A DNA stretch of 45,744 bases from Oscillospiraceae bacterium (GCA_017405465.1 JAFRAJ010000057.1:1-45744); one strand, 5' to 3'; positions 24,956 through 33,991 are shown, counted from the stretch's first letter. The notes: generated by a model not told the origin, from the sequence alone. Translations and numbers: made by a program.

Positions 24956-25951
24956 ATGGCTGATACACATAATCTTGCCTATCAGGAGAAGGAGATACAT
25001 CCCGTAAACGGATGGCTGATGCTGTTCATCTCCGTAGGCGCTTATTTTCTGGCAGTGGTGGGAATAATATCCGGAGCATCCCTCGTCTCAGGCTACGGCA
25101 GCAATGTGCTGGGAACGGTCCTGCTTATTGCAGGCATCCTGTATGTCTGTTTCGGATGGATCCTGTGGCTGGGGCTCAAGGTTGTGCGCCCCAATGAAGC
25201 TCTGGTGCTCACTCTTTTCGGAAAGTATTACGGCACCATAAAGAAGGAAGGTTTCTACAGGGTGAACCCGTTCTGCGTGGCCAACAGCCATGCCAGAGTG
25301 CAGCCAGCAGTGCAGGCGACGACAGACGGAAATGCTGCGGAAGTGAACGTGGCTCCTGTCGTAAAACCCACAGTATCGCTCAAAGCTCAGGTGTTCGACA
25401 ACAACAAACAGAAGATAAACGACGCGCAGGGTAACCCGATAGAAGTAGGTATCGTCGTGACATGGCAGGTGGTAGATACCGCCAAGGCGGTCTTCAACGT
25501 GGACAACTATGTGCAGTTCGTGCAGATCCAGGCGGATTCAGCACTGAGAGACGTCGTCAGGAAATATCCGTATGATGAGTTCGAACAGCAGCAGGTGTCT
25601 CTGAGAGGTGACTCGGAAGAAGTCTCGGAGATGATCGAGAAGGAACTGCAGAACAGAGTAGAGATCGCAGGCATCAGGATCCTGGACGCCAGGATCACGC
25701 ACCTTGCATACGCTCCCGAGATCGCAGCCGCGATGCTGCAGAGACAGCAGGCAGAAGCCATTATAGAGGCCAGACAGAAGATAGTCGACGGAGCAGTCGG
25801 AATGGTCCAGATGGCTCTCAACAAGCTGTCTGAGAATGAGATCTGCGTACTGGATGATGAACGTAAGGCTCAGATGGTCAGCAATCTTCTGGTGGTGCTG
25901 TGCGGCAACAAGGACGCCCAGCCCGTAGTGAACAGCGGTTCTATCTATTGA
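24956..25951 (+). CDS. SPFH/Band 7 (prohibitin-like) membrane protein
   Basis: GGAGG precedes ATG 24956. The 331-residue protein has two membrane helices (about 20-45 and 52-76), then an SPFH domain starting [19 protein letters not shown] and including Y-P-Y-D and the typical coiled region with [18 protein letters not shown]. Such proteins form membrane microdomain scaffolds. A small ribbon-helix-helix gene follows at 27 bp, a pairing common in Bacillota and Actinomycetota. Confidence 0.92.
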   Translation: MADTHNLAYQEKEIHPVNGWLMLFISVGAYFLAVVGIISGASLVSGYGSNVLGTVLLIAGILYVCFGWILWLGLKVVRPNEALVLTLFGKYYGTIKKEGFYRVNPFCVANSHARVQPAVQATTDGNAAEVNVAPVVKPTVSLKAQVFDNNKQKINDAQGNPIEVGIVVTWQVVDTAKAVFNVDNYVQFVQIQADSALRDVVRKYPYDEFEQQQVSLRGDSEEVSEMIEKELQNRVEIAGIRILDARITHLAYAPEIAAAMLQRQQAEAIIEARQKIVDGAVGMVQMALNKLSENEICVLDDERKAQMVSNLLVVLCGNKDAQPVVNSGSIY

Positions 25952-25977
25952 TGAGCTGCAGCTAGCAGGGGGAGAGA

Positions 25978-26142
25978 ATGGAAGAAAAAGAGAAAAAACA
26001 GATACCCCTGAGACTCTCCGCGTCGCTGTACGCCGAGATCGCGAGATGGGCTGAGGAGGATTTCAGATCCGTGAACGGCCAGATCGAATTCCTTCTGACA
26101 CAGTGTGTCAGGGAGAGAAGGAAAAAGGACAGGGAAAGCTGA
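25978..26142 (+). CDS. Arc-type ribbon-helix-helix protein
   Basis: This 54-residue protein has a strong ribosome-binding site (AGGGGGAGAG) before ATG 25978. Residues 7-14 (K-Q-I-P-L-R-L-S) form the DNA-contacting beta strand and the rest two helices with V-N-G-Q-I-E-F-L-L, the RHH pattern. It should be a dimeric DNA-binding protein. Its place behind the SPFH gene suggests it regulates this operon, possibly through the repeats at 24900-24932; that link is inferred. Confidence 0.85.
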   Translation: MEEKEKKQIPLRLSASLYAEIARWAEEDFRSVNGQIEFLLTQCVRERRKKDRES

Positions 26143-26165
26143 ATCCTCAGCATGGCAAACATTTT

Positions 26166-26203
26166 AAAGGGATGCGCCTCAGATGAAGCGCATCCCTTTT
26201 TTT
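26166..26203 (+). terminator. terminator of the SPFH-RHH operon
   Basis: AAAGGGATGCGC (26166-26177) pairs with GCGCATCCCTTT (26188-26199), followed by a further run of T. Confidence 0.88.
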
Positions 26204-26225
26204 GTCTGTCTTAAGTCCGGAGATA

Positions 26226-27503
26226 TTACCTTCCGAAGGGGAATCCTTCTCTCTTCGTGGTGTCTCTCAGGAAGTATCTGTCGAGCTCCTTCTTGATGTT
26301 GTCAGGCATGCCTGTCTCAACAGGAAGAACGACGCTGTTGGCTACCTTGCTGATGAATCCTGCAGCGAATTTGCCGATCTCCTCGAGCCTGTAGGGTGAG
26401 AGGGTGTCGATCAGGTCGTTGCGGGTGTGGATCTCAGCTGTTCTTGTGCCGCGGGAAAGTCCGATGGCGGGGATACCCTTGTCTGCGAAGGGAGCTGAGT
26501 CGCTGGAATGGACTCCGTTGCGGAAACTGGCTGCCCAGCCGACTTCCTTGCAGTACTGCTGAGCATAGGATTTGAGCTCATCAGTGCCGGTGACCATCAC
26601 GTTGTTCGAACCGAGAATGGTTCCGTTCATGTCGAAGTTGAAGCAGAACTTGATCCTCTTCTCGATCAGTTCGGGGTTCTGGTCCACATATGCGTGGCTT
26701 CCGAACAGACCCTGCTCCTCAGTGCCGCACCATACGAAGCGAAGAGTGCGCTTTGCGGGGTTGGCGAGGAAGTGCTTGTAGAGATAGAGAAGAGCGACGG
26801 AGCCGGTGGCATTGTCCCAGGAACCGGTGCCGACAAGAACGCTGTCGTAGTGTCCGGTGATGACGATGTCTTCTTCGCAGCTCTCGTCTGTACCGGGGAT
26901 GACTGCGACGACGTTCTGGGATGTCGCTTCATATTCACGCTGCTTGAGCTCGAGGCGGACTTTCTTTACGCCGTCTCTTACCATGGCCATGGCGTCCTTC
27001 GCCCAGATCTGGAAGCCGGGGATCTTTCCCTCTTCGAGATAGCGGTCGCGCATCGGGCGGGGCATCAGGTCGGAATTCTCAGGGCTGTCATAGTACTTGC
27101 CGCTGATGACCATGAATGCGGCGGGTTTCTTCTTGCAGATGGTCTCGTACGTGTTGAAGCTGAAACTGTCCAGAAGCAGCACGGTGTTGGAAAGGTCTCC
27201 TGTCCCCAGGAAATCCATCTCTTCTCCGCCTGCGACATAGAGCAGGTCGAATACGCCTTCAACGTCTCCGGTGCGTCCGTAGGGGACTGCGTCGATCTCT
27301 TTCTCATAGGGATCGCAGATGGTGACCTTGCAGGTCTCGCATTCGTAAGCGGGTATCTGGAAGGGCATGAATTCGCTGCTTCCGCCGTAGGACTTGATCT
27401 CGTCGGCGATGATCTGTGCAGCTTTCTTCTCTTCCTCAGTGCCGCCCCAGCGCACGAAGCTGAGGGCTTTTACCAGATCGAGCTGGTGCTGTCCAACGTT
27501 CAT
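26226..27503 (-). CDS. M28-family aminopeptidase
   Basis: The 425-residue zinc peptidase keeps all M28 ligands and catalytic residues: G-H218-Y-D, W-D230-N, T-E262-E263-Q-G, F-D291-M-N and I-H359-T. A PA-like insertion occupies about 70-185. No signal peptide is visible, so it probably acts in the cytoplasm on peptides. AAAGG lies next to the start. The very open plus-strand frame over this gene is a codon shadow. Confidence 0.92.
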   Translation of the reverse strand: MNVGQHQLDLVKALSFVRWGGTEEEKKAAQIIADEIKSYGGSSEFMPFQIPAYECETCKVTICDPYEKEIDAVPYGRTGDVEGVFDLLYVAGGEEMDFLGTGDLSNTVLLLDSFSFNTYETICKKKPAAFMVISGKYYDSPENSDLMPRPMRDRYLEEGKIPGFQIWAKDAMAMVRDGVKKVRLELKQREYEATSQNVVAVIPGTDESCEEDIVITGHYDSVLVGTGSWDNATGSVALLYLYKHFLANPAKRTLRFVWCGTEEQGLFGSHAYVDQNPELIEKRIKFCFNFDMNGTILGSNNVMVTGTDELKSYAQQYCKEVGWAASFRNGVHSSDSAPFADKGIPAIGLSRGTRTAEIHTRNDLIDTLSPYRLEEIGKFAAGFISKVANSVVLPVETGMPDNIKKELDRYFLRDTTKREGFPFGR

Positions 27504-27608
27504 CCTTTTCTTTCAGCGTCAGCTGCCTTGTATACGGCTCTGACGCCTTTCCTCCATTTTCTGTAATGAATAATGTATCGCCGGCATGCCGGCGCCGATT
27601 AACGAAAG

Positions 27609-27636
27609 ATCCGGTCAGACTGTGTGTCTGACCGGA
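27609..27636. terminator. terminator-like hairpin
   Basis: TCCGGTCAGAC and its complement (11-bp arms, 6-base loop), 16 bp after the C11 peptidase stop on the minus strand. The T-run is weak on both sides. Confidence 0.55.
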
Positions 27637-27651
27637 AAATGTGTTTTCTGA

Positions 27652-30144
27652 TCAGTACTCGACTGCAGGTGTCCAGATCCTGTTGCCGTAGATGTCCGTG
27701 AGCCGGAACGTTACGCTGAATCCGTCGATCCCGGTTATGTAGGAGCTGCCTACCGTAAGGCCTGATTTGCCTACGAGCATTTTGCTTCCGAGAAGATAGG
27801 TGTCGTCGTAAGTGCCGTCATATCTGTAGTAGTCACACAGGAATGTAAGGACATCGCCTTCCAGAAGGGGCATATTCCCTTTGGCGAACATAAGCTCGTT
27901 CTCGTCGTAGAAGGGGCGCCATCCGGTGATGACTCCGTCAGGATTGTTCTTATCGAATACGACTTCCAGATTCACCAGGGTGACGACATCCTCGTTTGTC
28001 TCGCTGTCCTTGCGTGTGAGCTGCGCCGGGATGCGGCCTCTCGTCACCCATGTCCCGTCATCAAGCTTGCTGTCAGACGTCATGTAGTAGGACACGAGAG
28101 AGGATCCGCTGCCGTCACTGACTGTGATCCATGATTTATTGTAGTCGTATACCAGATCGTTTCCGTCTATAGTGAATACATTGTCGAGACCCAGATCGAT
28201 GAAGCCTTTTCCGTCATCAAGGAAGACGTTGAGCTCGACCGATTCGAGCAGGGCCCACTGTTCGTCTGTAAGGGTCACGCGGTAGTTGCCGTCGCTGCCC
28301 TTCTTGAGGTAGATCTCGCCCGGATTGATGTAGTTCTCGGAGATGTACTTCGCGCTCTTGCTGGCGATTCCAGGATCGAACCAGCTGTAAGCTGACGGAG
28401 CGGAGCGTCCGGACATCTGCTGCAGCAGGCTCAGGATGTCAGCAGGACTGACGGAGTATCCGGAGGAAGCGCTGCCGGAGGATGTCGTGTAGTCACCGAA
28501 CAGGGATCCCAGAGGATTGCTGTATCCGCCGCCGAGAAGCTGCCCGAGGTCGATGCTGCCGGCAGGCTGTCCGTAGTTCTGGGTGGAACCGGAGTAGGCG
28601 ATCTGACCGCCTGCAGCCATGGACGCGAAGGTCCTGATGCACTTGGTATATTCGGTATCCATGCCTATGCTGTCATATGTCTTGACGGCAGCGTTCATGG
28701 ATCTGACTGATTCATAGGGGAAGTAGATTGAGACGCCGTTGGCTCTTGAGATGTTGGTGCTGTTGTGGGTGACACAGCTGCGCAGCGCTTCTGCAAGGAC
28801 CTTGGACTCCGCTGTGCCTATGCGGTCACAGAAATCGGGGAAGTCGATCTGGTTCAGACCGTTGCCTTCCGCGAACTGGCGGACAGTGGCGCGGGCATTG
28901 GATACCGTGCGGTAGCTGCTGCTTTCCAGCAGGGCGTTGGTGGATGTGGAGAACCTGGTGAACAGTTCCGGGACGACCCCTTCAAGTTTTGCAAGGTCTA
29001 CGCATGACAAGGTTACGAGAGCGTTGCGGTCTGCCTTGCGGCTTGCGGCGAGGAAATCGTCACAGATCTGTGCTGCGAGAGTCTCGGTATCTATGGATGT
29101 ATTCCTTGAGAGAGTGGTGAGCCAGTTGGTGTAGTACCAGCCGGTACCGGGCTCAGTTTCTTCAGAGGCGATGATATAATCCGCATACTTCGTGCAGACG
29201 AGGTCAGTCTCAAGGGTGGACATCAGGCATGTGTCGAAGCCGATCCAGTCAAAGACGACTCCGGCTCTGCTCAGTGCCGAGTCTATCTCCGCAAGGTCCA
29301 TTGAGTCGTTTCCGCCGCTCTTCTCGTCATATCCGTATCCGGTTATGGATCCGCCGCCGTGGTCCCAGAAGATCAGGATGTTGCGGTTGGCGGGATAGTT
29401 GGATTTGCAGTAGTTTATGAAGTCCAGAAGGTTGGAGGGATCCACCATGGATTTGTTCCCGAAGTTGGCTTCCCTCGTCTCTATGCCGCCGCTGACGACG
29501 CGGTAGATCTGGTTGCTGGATGATGAGAGGACATTGTTGCGCCACTTCTTGCATCCGCCGGTCTCTACCAGAAGATTGACGTTGTCTCCGATCGTGGCAT
29601 TGTACATCTCGACAAGATCGTTGGTGGCCATGCCGTACTTGGACTCAAGGTCGGTGCCGCACATGTATACCATGATCGTGACTTTGTCCTTGCCGCCGCC
29701 AAGAGGCGTCACCCGCTTGGCTCTCGCCTTGCCGGGAGTGATCGGCGCCGGGTCGGTAGACGGTGTCGGAGTGTTGCTCGACGGTGTCGGGTCGACTGTC
29801 GGGGTCGGATCGGGTGTAGGTGCCGGAGACGGGACCGGACTGTTCATGAAAGCTCCTCTGAGCACTGCAAGAACAGCCAGCACTGCGACTGCGATGAGTA
29901 CTATGCGTTTGGCCTTCTTGGGAAGCCTGCTGAAAAGTGCGAATATTCCGATAAGAGCTATGGGGTTCACGGAGCCTCTTGTTCCGGCAGCTCTGCCGGA
30001 GCCCTGCCCTTGTGACGGCTTGTTCTGTCCGTTCCTCCCGCCGGATCCTATCGGACCGGTCCCGGAGGATTCGCCTTTCTGTCCGCTTACGGTTCCCTGA
30101 GGTTCCGAGCGTTCCCTGCTGTGTGGCCTGTTATCTCTGTCCAT
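27652..30144 (-). CDS. clostripain-family (C11) cysteine peptidase, membrane-anchored
   Basis: AAAGGAG precedes ATG 30144. The 830-residue protein has a Gly/Ser/Pro-rich cytoplasmic head (1-60), a membrane helix (about 80-98) and a Pro/Thr-Asp linker built from P-T-P-D-P-T-P repeats (103-136). The C11 domain follows with the dyad W-D-H262-G-G-G and F-D-T-C306-L-M. The remaining 400 residues include a Ser/Gly/Tyr-rich stretch (about 500-560) and beta-rich domains. C11 enzymes cut after Arg or Lys and are often self-activated. This one should sit on the outside of the membrane. It is monocistronic. Confidence 0.9.
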   Translation of the reverse strand: MDRDNRPHSRERSEPQGTVSGQKGESSGTGPIGSGGRNGQNKPSQGQGSGRAAGTRGSVNPIALIGIFALFSRLPKKAKRIVLIAVAVLAVLAVLRGAFMNSPVPSPAPTPDPTPTVDPTPSSNTPTPSTDPAPITPGKARAKRVTPLGGGKDKVTIMVYMCGTDLESKYGMATNDLVEMYNATIGDNVNLLVETGGCKKWRNNVLSSSSNQIYRVVSGGIETREANFGNKSMVDPSNLLDFINYCKSNYPANRNILIFWDHGGGSITGYGYDEKSGGNDSMDLAEIDSALSRAGVVFDWIGFDTCLMSTLETDLVCTKYADYIIASEETEPGTGWYYTNWLTTLSRNTSIDTETLAAQICDDFLAASRKADRNALVTLSCVDLAKLEGVVPELFTRFSTSTNALLESSSYRTVSNARATVRQFAEGNGLNQIDFPDFCDRIGTAESKVLAEALRSCVTHNSTNISRANGVSIYFPYESVRSMNAAVKTYDSIGMDTEYTKCIRTFASMAAGGQIAYSGSTQNYGQPAGSIDLGQLLGGGYSNPLGSLFGDYTTSSGSASSGYSVSPADILSLLQQMSGRSAPSAYSWFDPGIASKSAKYISENYINPGEIYLKKGSDGNYRVTLTDEQWALLESVELNVFLDDGKGFIDLGLDNVFTIDGNDLVYDYNKSWITVSDGSGSSLVSYYMTSDSKLDDGTWVTRGRIPAQLTRKDSETNEDVVTLVNLEVVFDKNNPDGVITGWRPFYDENELMFAKGNMPLLEGDVLTFLCDYYRYDGTYDDTYLLGSKMLVGKSGLTVGSSYITGIDGFSVTFRLTDIYGNRIWTPAVEY

Positions 30145-30248
30145 ATGATTCTCCTTTAATCAAAAAGGGATGATATACAAATACCTATTAATACCTGCAA
30201 AAAACAGTATAGCATCATTGATGATGCAATTCTTAAAAAATCGTGAAT

Positions 30249-30923
30249 TTAGGCTCCGGATACGTGACCTGAGATCTCATCACGGAACAGATCCCAAGGG
30301 TAACTGTCCGGAGGCCTGCAGGTGACTGTCACGGTATTGCCTGCAGATGGGTGAGGGAACGACAGACATTCAGCCCAGAGCGCCAGACCGCAGCGATTTT
30401 TGCTTCCGTATCTCCTGTCTCCTGCTACGGGATGTCCTCTGTGTGAGAACTGGACACGTATCTGATGTGTCCTGCCTGAATGAAGTCGCACAGAGATAAG
30501 GGAAAGGCCTTCCTTCTCAGAGGTCACGCTGTAGTAGAGCTCAGCTTCCCGTACGCCTTTTCTCATTCTGTCCACGACATAGCTGCGGCGGGTGTTCCTG
30601 TCACGGAAGAGAAGATCCCGGAGCGTGCCTTCCTTTTCCTGCAGAGTTCCCTCGATGATGGCAAGATAAGTCTTTTCTGCGGATCCCTCCGGCGCGAACT
30701 CACCGGAGAGCGCGGCAGCGGAGGCTGCGTTCAGGGCATAGACCATAGCGCCTCCGGTCTCGCGGTCAAGACGGTGGACAGGGTATACATACTGTTCACC
30801 TGCTGCTCTGCGGATCAGGTCTGGCATCCCGGGACTTTCTGAGATGATCCCGGGCTCCTTGACACAGCATATGATATCAGAGTCCCTGTAGAGGACTGTA
30901 AGTATATCTTCTGCCATGGTCAC
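30249..30923 (-). CDS. RluA-family pseudouridine synthase
   Basis: The 224-residue protein has the RluA core: H-R-L-D-R-E-T-G-G with the catalytic Asp, and L-x-S-G-R-T-H-Q-I-R-V-Q-F. It lacks the S4 RNA-binding domain, as do short RluA-type enzymes that modify rRNA or tRNA. The start may be GTG 30923, which overlaps the stop of the uracil-DNA glycosylase gene, or ATG 30917; both give coupled translation with that gene. Confidence 0.9.
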   Translation of the reverse strand: MTMAEDILTVLYRDSDIICCVKEPGIISESPGMPDLIRRAAGEQYVYPVHRLDRETGGAMVYALNAASAAALSGEFAPEGSAEKTYLAIIEGTLQEKEGTLRDLLFRDRNTRRSYVVDRMRKGVREAELYYSVTSEKEGLSLISVRLHSGRTHQIRVQFSHRGHPVAGDRRYGSKNRCGLALWAECLSFPHPSAGNTVTVTCRPPDSYPWDLFRDEISGHVSGA

Positions 30924-31489
30924 GGTATATCTACTTCGAAATGCCTGTTGTATGCGATATCGTACAGCAGACAGAAATCGTCCATCGTAGCGGGCTTGTA
31001 TGCCGGGTTGCGCAGCAGCGCTGCAGGATGGAAGGTAGCCATTATCAGTCTTCCGTTCCTGCGGAAGACCTCGCCGTGCTGCTTGGTGACCTGGAAGTCG
31101 CGGTCAATGAGCTGCTTCGCGGCGATCCTTCCGAGGCAGACTATGATCTTGGGATCGATGATCCGTATCTGTTCCAGCAGATAGCCGATGCAGCGCTCCT
31201 CCTCTGCCGGCAGCGGATCCCTGTTCTGGGGAGGACGGCACTTCACTATGTTCCCGATGAAGACTTCCTCCCTGGAGAGTCCGCTCGCGGTAAGGAAATC
31301 ATTGAGCATCCTTCCGGCTGCGCCTACGAACGGCTCGCCGGTCTCGTCCTCGTTCCTGCCGGGAGCTTCTCCCACGAACATTATCTCAGCGTGCTCGTTC
31401 CCGGAACCGAACACGGCATTTATCCTCGTATCGCAAAGGGGACAGTTCTTGCAGTTCTTTACTTTTTCTCTCAGTTCATCAAGCGTCAT
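30920..31489 (-). CDS. uracil-DNA glycosylase, family 4 (Fe-S)
   Basis: ATG 31489 is favoured, with GGAGGG ahead; further in-frame starts upstream lack one. The 189-residue enzyme removes uracil from DNA. It shows the four Fe-S cysteines (C-K-N-C near residue 13, then C-x15-C starting C-R-P-P-Q-N-R-D-P), the G-E-A-P-G-R-N-E-D-E-T-G active-site block and the H-P-A-A-L-L-R loop. It is the first gene of a two-gene operon with the RluA-type synthase. Confidence 0.94.
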   Translation of the reverse strand: MTLDELREKVKNCKNCPLCDTRINAVFGSGNEHAEIMFVGEAPGRNEDETGEPFVGAAGRMLNDFLTASGLSREEVFIGNIVKCRPPQNRDPLPAEEERCIGYLLEQIRIIDPKIIVCLGRIAAKQLIDRDFQVTKQHGEVFRRNGRLIMATFHPAALLRNPAYKPATMDDFCLLYDIAYNRHFEVDIP

Positions 31490-31656
31490 GACAGCGTCCC
31501 TCCTCATCTTTTTTGCAAAGTATACCACAGGTTAACATGACTGTAGTCCGCAAACGAAGAATGAGTCTATAATAAACTTACGATGTCCGTTGGAAGAGAG
31601 CAGGCGGACCTTGGCGGAAACACTGTCGGGCGTACGGACCGATACGGAGGAAAGAT

Positions 31657-32352
31657 ATGGAATACCTGGTATATCTGTCGCAGAACAAGATCGACATGCT
31701 GTACGAGCAGGAGTACAGAAACAATGACGAGACCGAGACGGAAGGAGAGATCAAGCTCGGCTTCTTCTCACTCAGGCGGAAGAGAAAAAAGGACGGTCAA
31801 GTGAACAGATTCCAGAAACTGGAACGTGTGACGGAGGCTCTTTCCGGCAGGACAGGCAGTCCGTTCGACGAGGAGGTCCCGTCATACATCACAGATACGC
31901 TCATGATGGACTGGAGGACTCTCACCTATACGAAAAACGCCATATACTGGCTTGGTGAGGACATGAGGAACGGGATCACGACTAAGGTCCTTCTGATCGG
32001 ATCAGCGAAAAACGTGATCGGAGAGGAGACAGGCGGAAGTGACGAGACTACTCATTCCCTGCTGCTCCACTTTCTGAATGCATTCAGAAAAGAATTTGAG
32101 CTGCCGGAAAGCAGATACAGCGAGTCCTTCATCAGGATCAGTGAAAACGGAGAAGGAGTCAGAGTCGATGCGAAGGATATCAGCGCCAGCGAGATAATCG
32201 ATACACTGGGTATCCTGAGGAATACCGGACCGTCAATGTTCGCCGGATACAAGTTCCTCGCCAAATGTCTCTCCTCAGAAGAGCGCCGCAATGAGTACGG
32301 AACGGAGCGCTTCATAATAGCGACTCCGCTTTATGTCTCGCTTGCTGACTGA
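31657..32352 (+). CDS. hypothetical protein, possibly DUF7019-like
   Basis: GGAGGAAAG precedes ATG 31657, and a perfect TATAAT lies at 31568-31573. The 231-residue soluble protein begins Y-L-V-Y-L-S-Q-N-K-I-D-M-L-Y-E-Q, resembling the opening of a family of uncharacterised proteins with Y-I-S-x-x-K-V-D-x-L (DUF7019 as I recall it; not verified). The middle part has K-V-L-L-I-G-S-A-K-N-V-I-G and the end F-A-G-Y-K-F-L-A-K. No membrane helix and no clear catalytic motif. Function unknown. Confidence 0.65.
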   Translation: MEYLVYLSQNKIDMLYEQEYRNNDETETEGEIKLGFFSLRRKRKKDGQVNRFQKLERVTEALSGRTGSPFDEEVPSYITDTLMMDWRTLTYTKNAIYWLGEDMRNGITTKVLLIGSAKNVIGEETGGSDETTHSLLLHFLNAFRKEFELPESRYSESFIRISENGEGVRVDAKDISASEIIDTLGILRNTGPSMFAGYKFLAKCLSSEERRNEYGTERFIIATPLYVSLAD

Positions 32353-32402
32353 CGGAGCGGCAGATATATGCCGGATGATCCTTAATGCGGGAGATTCTTT
32401 CC

Positions 32403-32431
32403 TTGAACTGAACTGCGCCAGATAGTACAAT
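32403..32431 (+). promoter_or_regulatory. promoter of pduL
   Basis: TTGAAC (32403-32408) and TACAAT (32426-32431), 17-bp spacer, 40 bp before the pduL start. Confidence 0.65.
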
Positions 32432-32471
32432 CGAGGTACAGACTAAACGAATCAAATGAGGTAGAAAAAAT

Positions 32472-33044
32472 ATGGCAAGCGTTATCATAGAAACATCCGC
32501 AAGACACGTCCATGTCACAGAAGAAGATCTGCACAAGCTCTTCGGAGAGGGGTATGAACTGACAGTCAGAAAAGAACTGTCCCAGCCCGGTCAGTTCGCG
32601 TCCGGTGAGAGAGTCACCATCGTCGGACCCAAGCGTTCACTCGAGAACGTCTCAATCCTCGGACCCTGCCGCAAGCAGAGTCAGGTAGAGATCTCCGCGA
32701 CAGACGCGCGCTCCATCGGCATCAGCGCTCCCGTACGCGAGAGCGGCGACCTGGAAGGAACACCCGGATGCAAGCTCGTCGGACCCGCCGGCGAAGTCGA
32801 TCTTGAGAAGGGCGTCATCGTTGCCAAGAGACACATCCACCTCGACACCAAGACCGCAGCAGAATTCGGTCTCGAGGACAAGCAGATAGTATGCGCCAAG
32901 GTCAACACTCCTGAGCGCTCCCTGATATTCGGGGACGTCGTAGTCAGGGTATCCGACAGCTATGCTCCCGCGATGCATGTCGACACCGACGAAGGAAACG
33001 CTGCAGGCATCTCCGGAACTCCGGAAGTCGAGATCATCAAATAA
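32472..33044 (+). CDS. pduL: phosphate acyltransferase PduL
   Basis: The 190-residue enzyme has the two PduL half-domains with zinc ligands R-H12-V-H14 and K-R-H121-I-H123-L-D, and the third block M-H169-V-D-T-D-E-G-N-A-A-G. PduL moves acetyl or propionyl groups between CoA and phosphate and replaces Pta in many Bacillota. No bacterial microcompartment genes are near, and the N-terminal encapsulation peptide of PDU-type members is absent, so it is probably the housekeeping phosphotransacetylase feeding acetate kinase. It is monocistronic, with its own promoter and terminator. Confidence 0.95.
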   Translation: MASVIIETSARHVHVTEEDLHKLFGEGYELTVRKELSQPGQFASGERVTIVGPKRSLENVSILGPCRKQSQVEISATDARSIGISAPVRESGDLEGTPGCKLVGPAGEVDLEKGVIVAKRHIHLDTKTAAEFGLEDKQIVCAKVNTPERSLIFGDVVVRVSDSYAPAMHVDTDEGNAAGISGTPEVEIIK

Positions 33045-33063
33045 AATCTGAGTTGTAACGTAT

Positions 33064-33098
33064 GGTGCGGTCTCATAATGAAACCGCACCTGTTTTTT
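33064..33098 (+). terminator. terminator of pduL
   Basis: GGTGCGGT-C-TCA (33064-33075) pairs with TGA-A-ACCGCACC (33079-33090), then TGTTTTTT. Confidence 0.88.
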
Positions 33099-33111
33099 AG
33101 GGGAGAGTCCT

Positions 33112-33666
33112 ATGACGGCGCTGTCTGAACAGATAAGCATAAGGGAGATGACGGAAGAGGATCTCGGCGTCCTGCTGACGTGGCTTACCGATCCCGAGGT
33201 CCTCATGTACTATGACGGGAGAGACGTCCATTACGATGAAGGCTCCTTAAGAGAGAACTACTGGGATCCGCTCCCTCCCGACAGCTACAGGATGATAATA
33301 GAATACGGAGGCAGGCCGCTGGGGTACATCCAGATATTCTTCGCAGATGACGAGATCAGGGAGGAATACAGTTATTCATCAGACCTGTCAAAAGTCTATG
33401 CAGCGGACATGTTCATCGGAGTGCCGGAGTACTGGAACAGAGGTATCGGAACTGCCGCGATGGAAGCTCTCTGCCGCTGGCTGAGAGACAGTCTCGGCGC
33501 GGAAGCGGTGATCCTGGACCCGAGGAAGAACAATCCAAGGGCGATCCATATGTACCACAAGGCCGGATTCAGTCAGATAGGAGAACTTCCCGGTCATGAG
33601 GTCCATGAAGGAGAGGTCTGCGACTGTATCCTCATGGAGCGCAGGCTGATAAATAACGATACGTAA
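33112..33666 (+). CDS. GNAT N-acetyltransferase (AAC(6')-like)
   Basis: The 184-residue protein has the GNAT acetyl-CoA-binding motif in Y-W-N-R-G-I-G-T-A-A-M and the closing D-P-R-K-N-N-P-R-A-I-H-M-Y-H-K-A-G-F typical of the aminoglycoside 6'-acetyltransferase/Acetyltransf_8 branch. The real substrate cannot be told; many such genes act on metabolites, not drugs. AGGGGAG lies before ATG 33112. Confidence 0.85.
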   Translation: MTALSEQISIREMTEEDLGVLLTWLTDPEVLMYYDGRDVHYDEGSLRENYWDPLPPDSYRMIIEYGGRPLGYIQIFFADDEIREEYSYSSDLSKVYAADMFIGVPEYWNRGIGTAAMEALCRWLRDSLGAEAVILDPRKNNPRAIHMYHKAGFSQIGELPGHEVHEGEVCDCILMERRLINNDT

Positions 33667-33716
33667 ATATAACATGAGAATATACAATAAGTATAAATAT
33701 CGCTCTGGCAGGCGCA

Positions 33717-33980
33717 GTGGCTGCATTTCTGCTGCAGTTTGTTCTGCTGCGCTTCACACAGAAGAAGGCGCTCAGGCTGATACCGGTATATATTTTTATT
33801 GCAATCGCCGTTACAGCACTACTGGCAAGGGTCGGTATAATAATCGGGAATGACGGAGGCATCATCAACGGCAGAGCGATAGTGGCAGGTGTCCTTCTTA
33901 TATTCCTCGTCTTCTGGATCGCCGGAGCTGCTCTGACATGTCTTCTGTGGGCACTGATACAGCGTGGGAAAAACGTGTAA
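33717..33980 (+). CDS. small membrane protein, start uncertain
   Basis: The open frame encodes about 87 residues with helices at about 1-13, 20-38 and 52-78. The hydrophobic first segment continues upstream of GTG 33717 in the same frame (I-N-I-A-L-A-G-A), but no start codon is found there before a stop at 33675. An ATG at 33674 is in another frame. A one-base frameshift near 33690 would join that ATG to this frame, so the gene may be damaged. No family recognised. Confidence 0.45.
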   Translation: MAAFLLQFVLLRFTQKKALRLIPVYIFIAIAVTALLARVGIIIGNDGGIINGRAIVAGVLLIFLVFWIAGAALTCLLWALIQRGKNV

Positions 33981-33991
33981 AGGTCTGCGCC

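Noticed and set aside
26508..27566. 352-codon plus-strand frame over the M28 gene
   Set aside because: The minus strand has every M28 motif; this frame is a shadow of biased codons.
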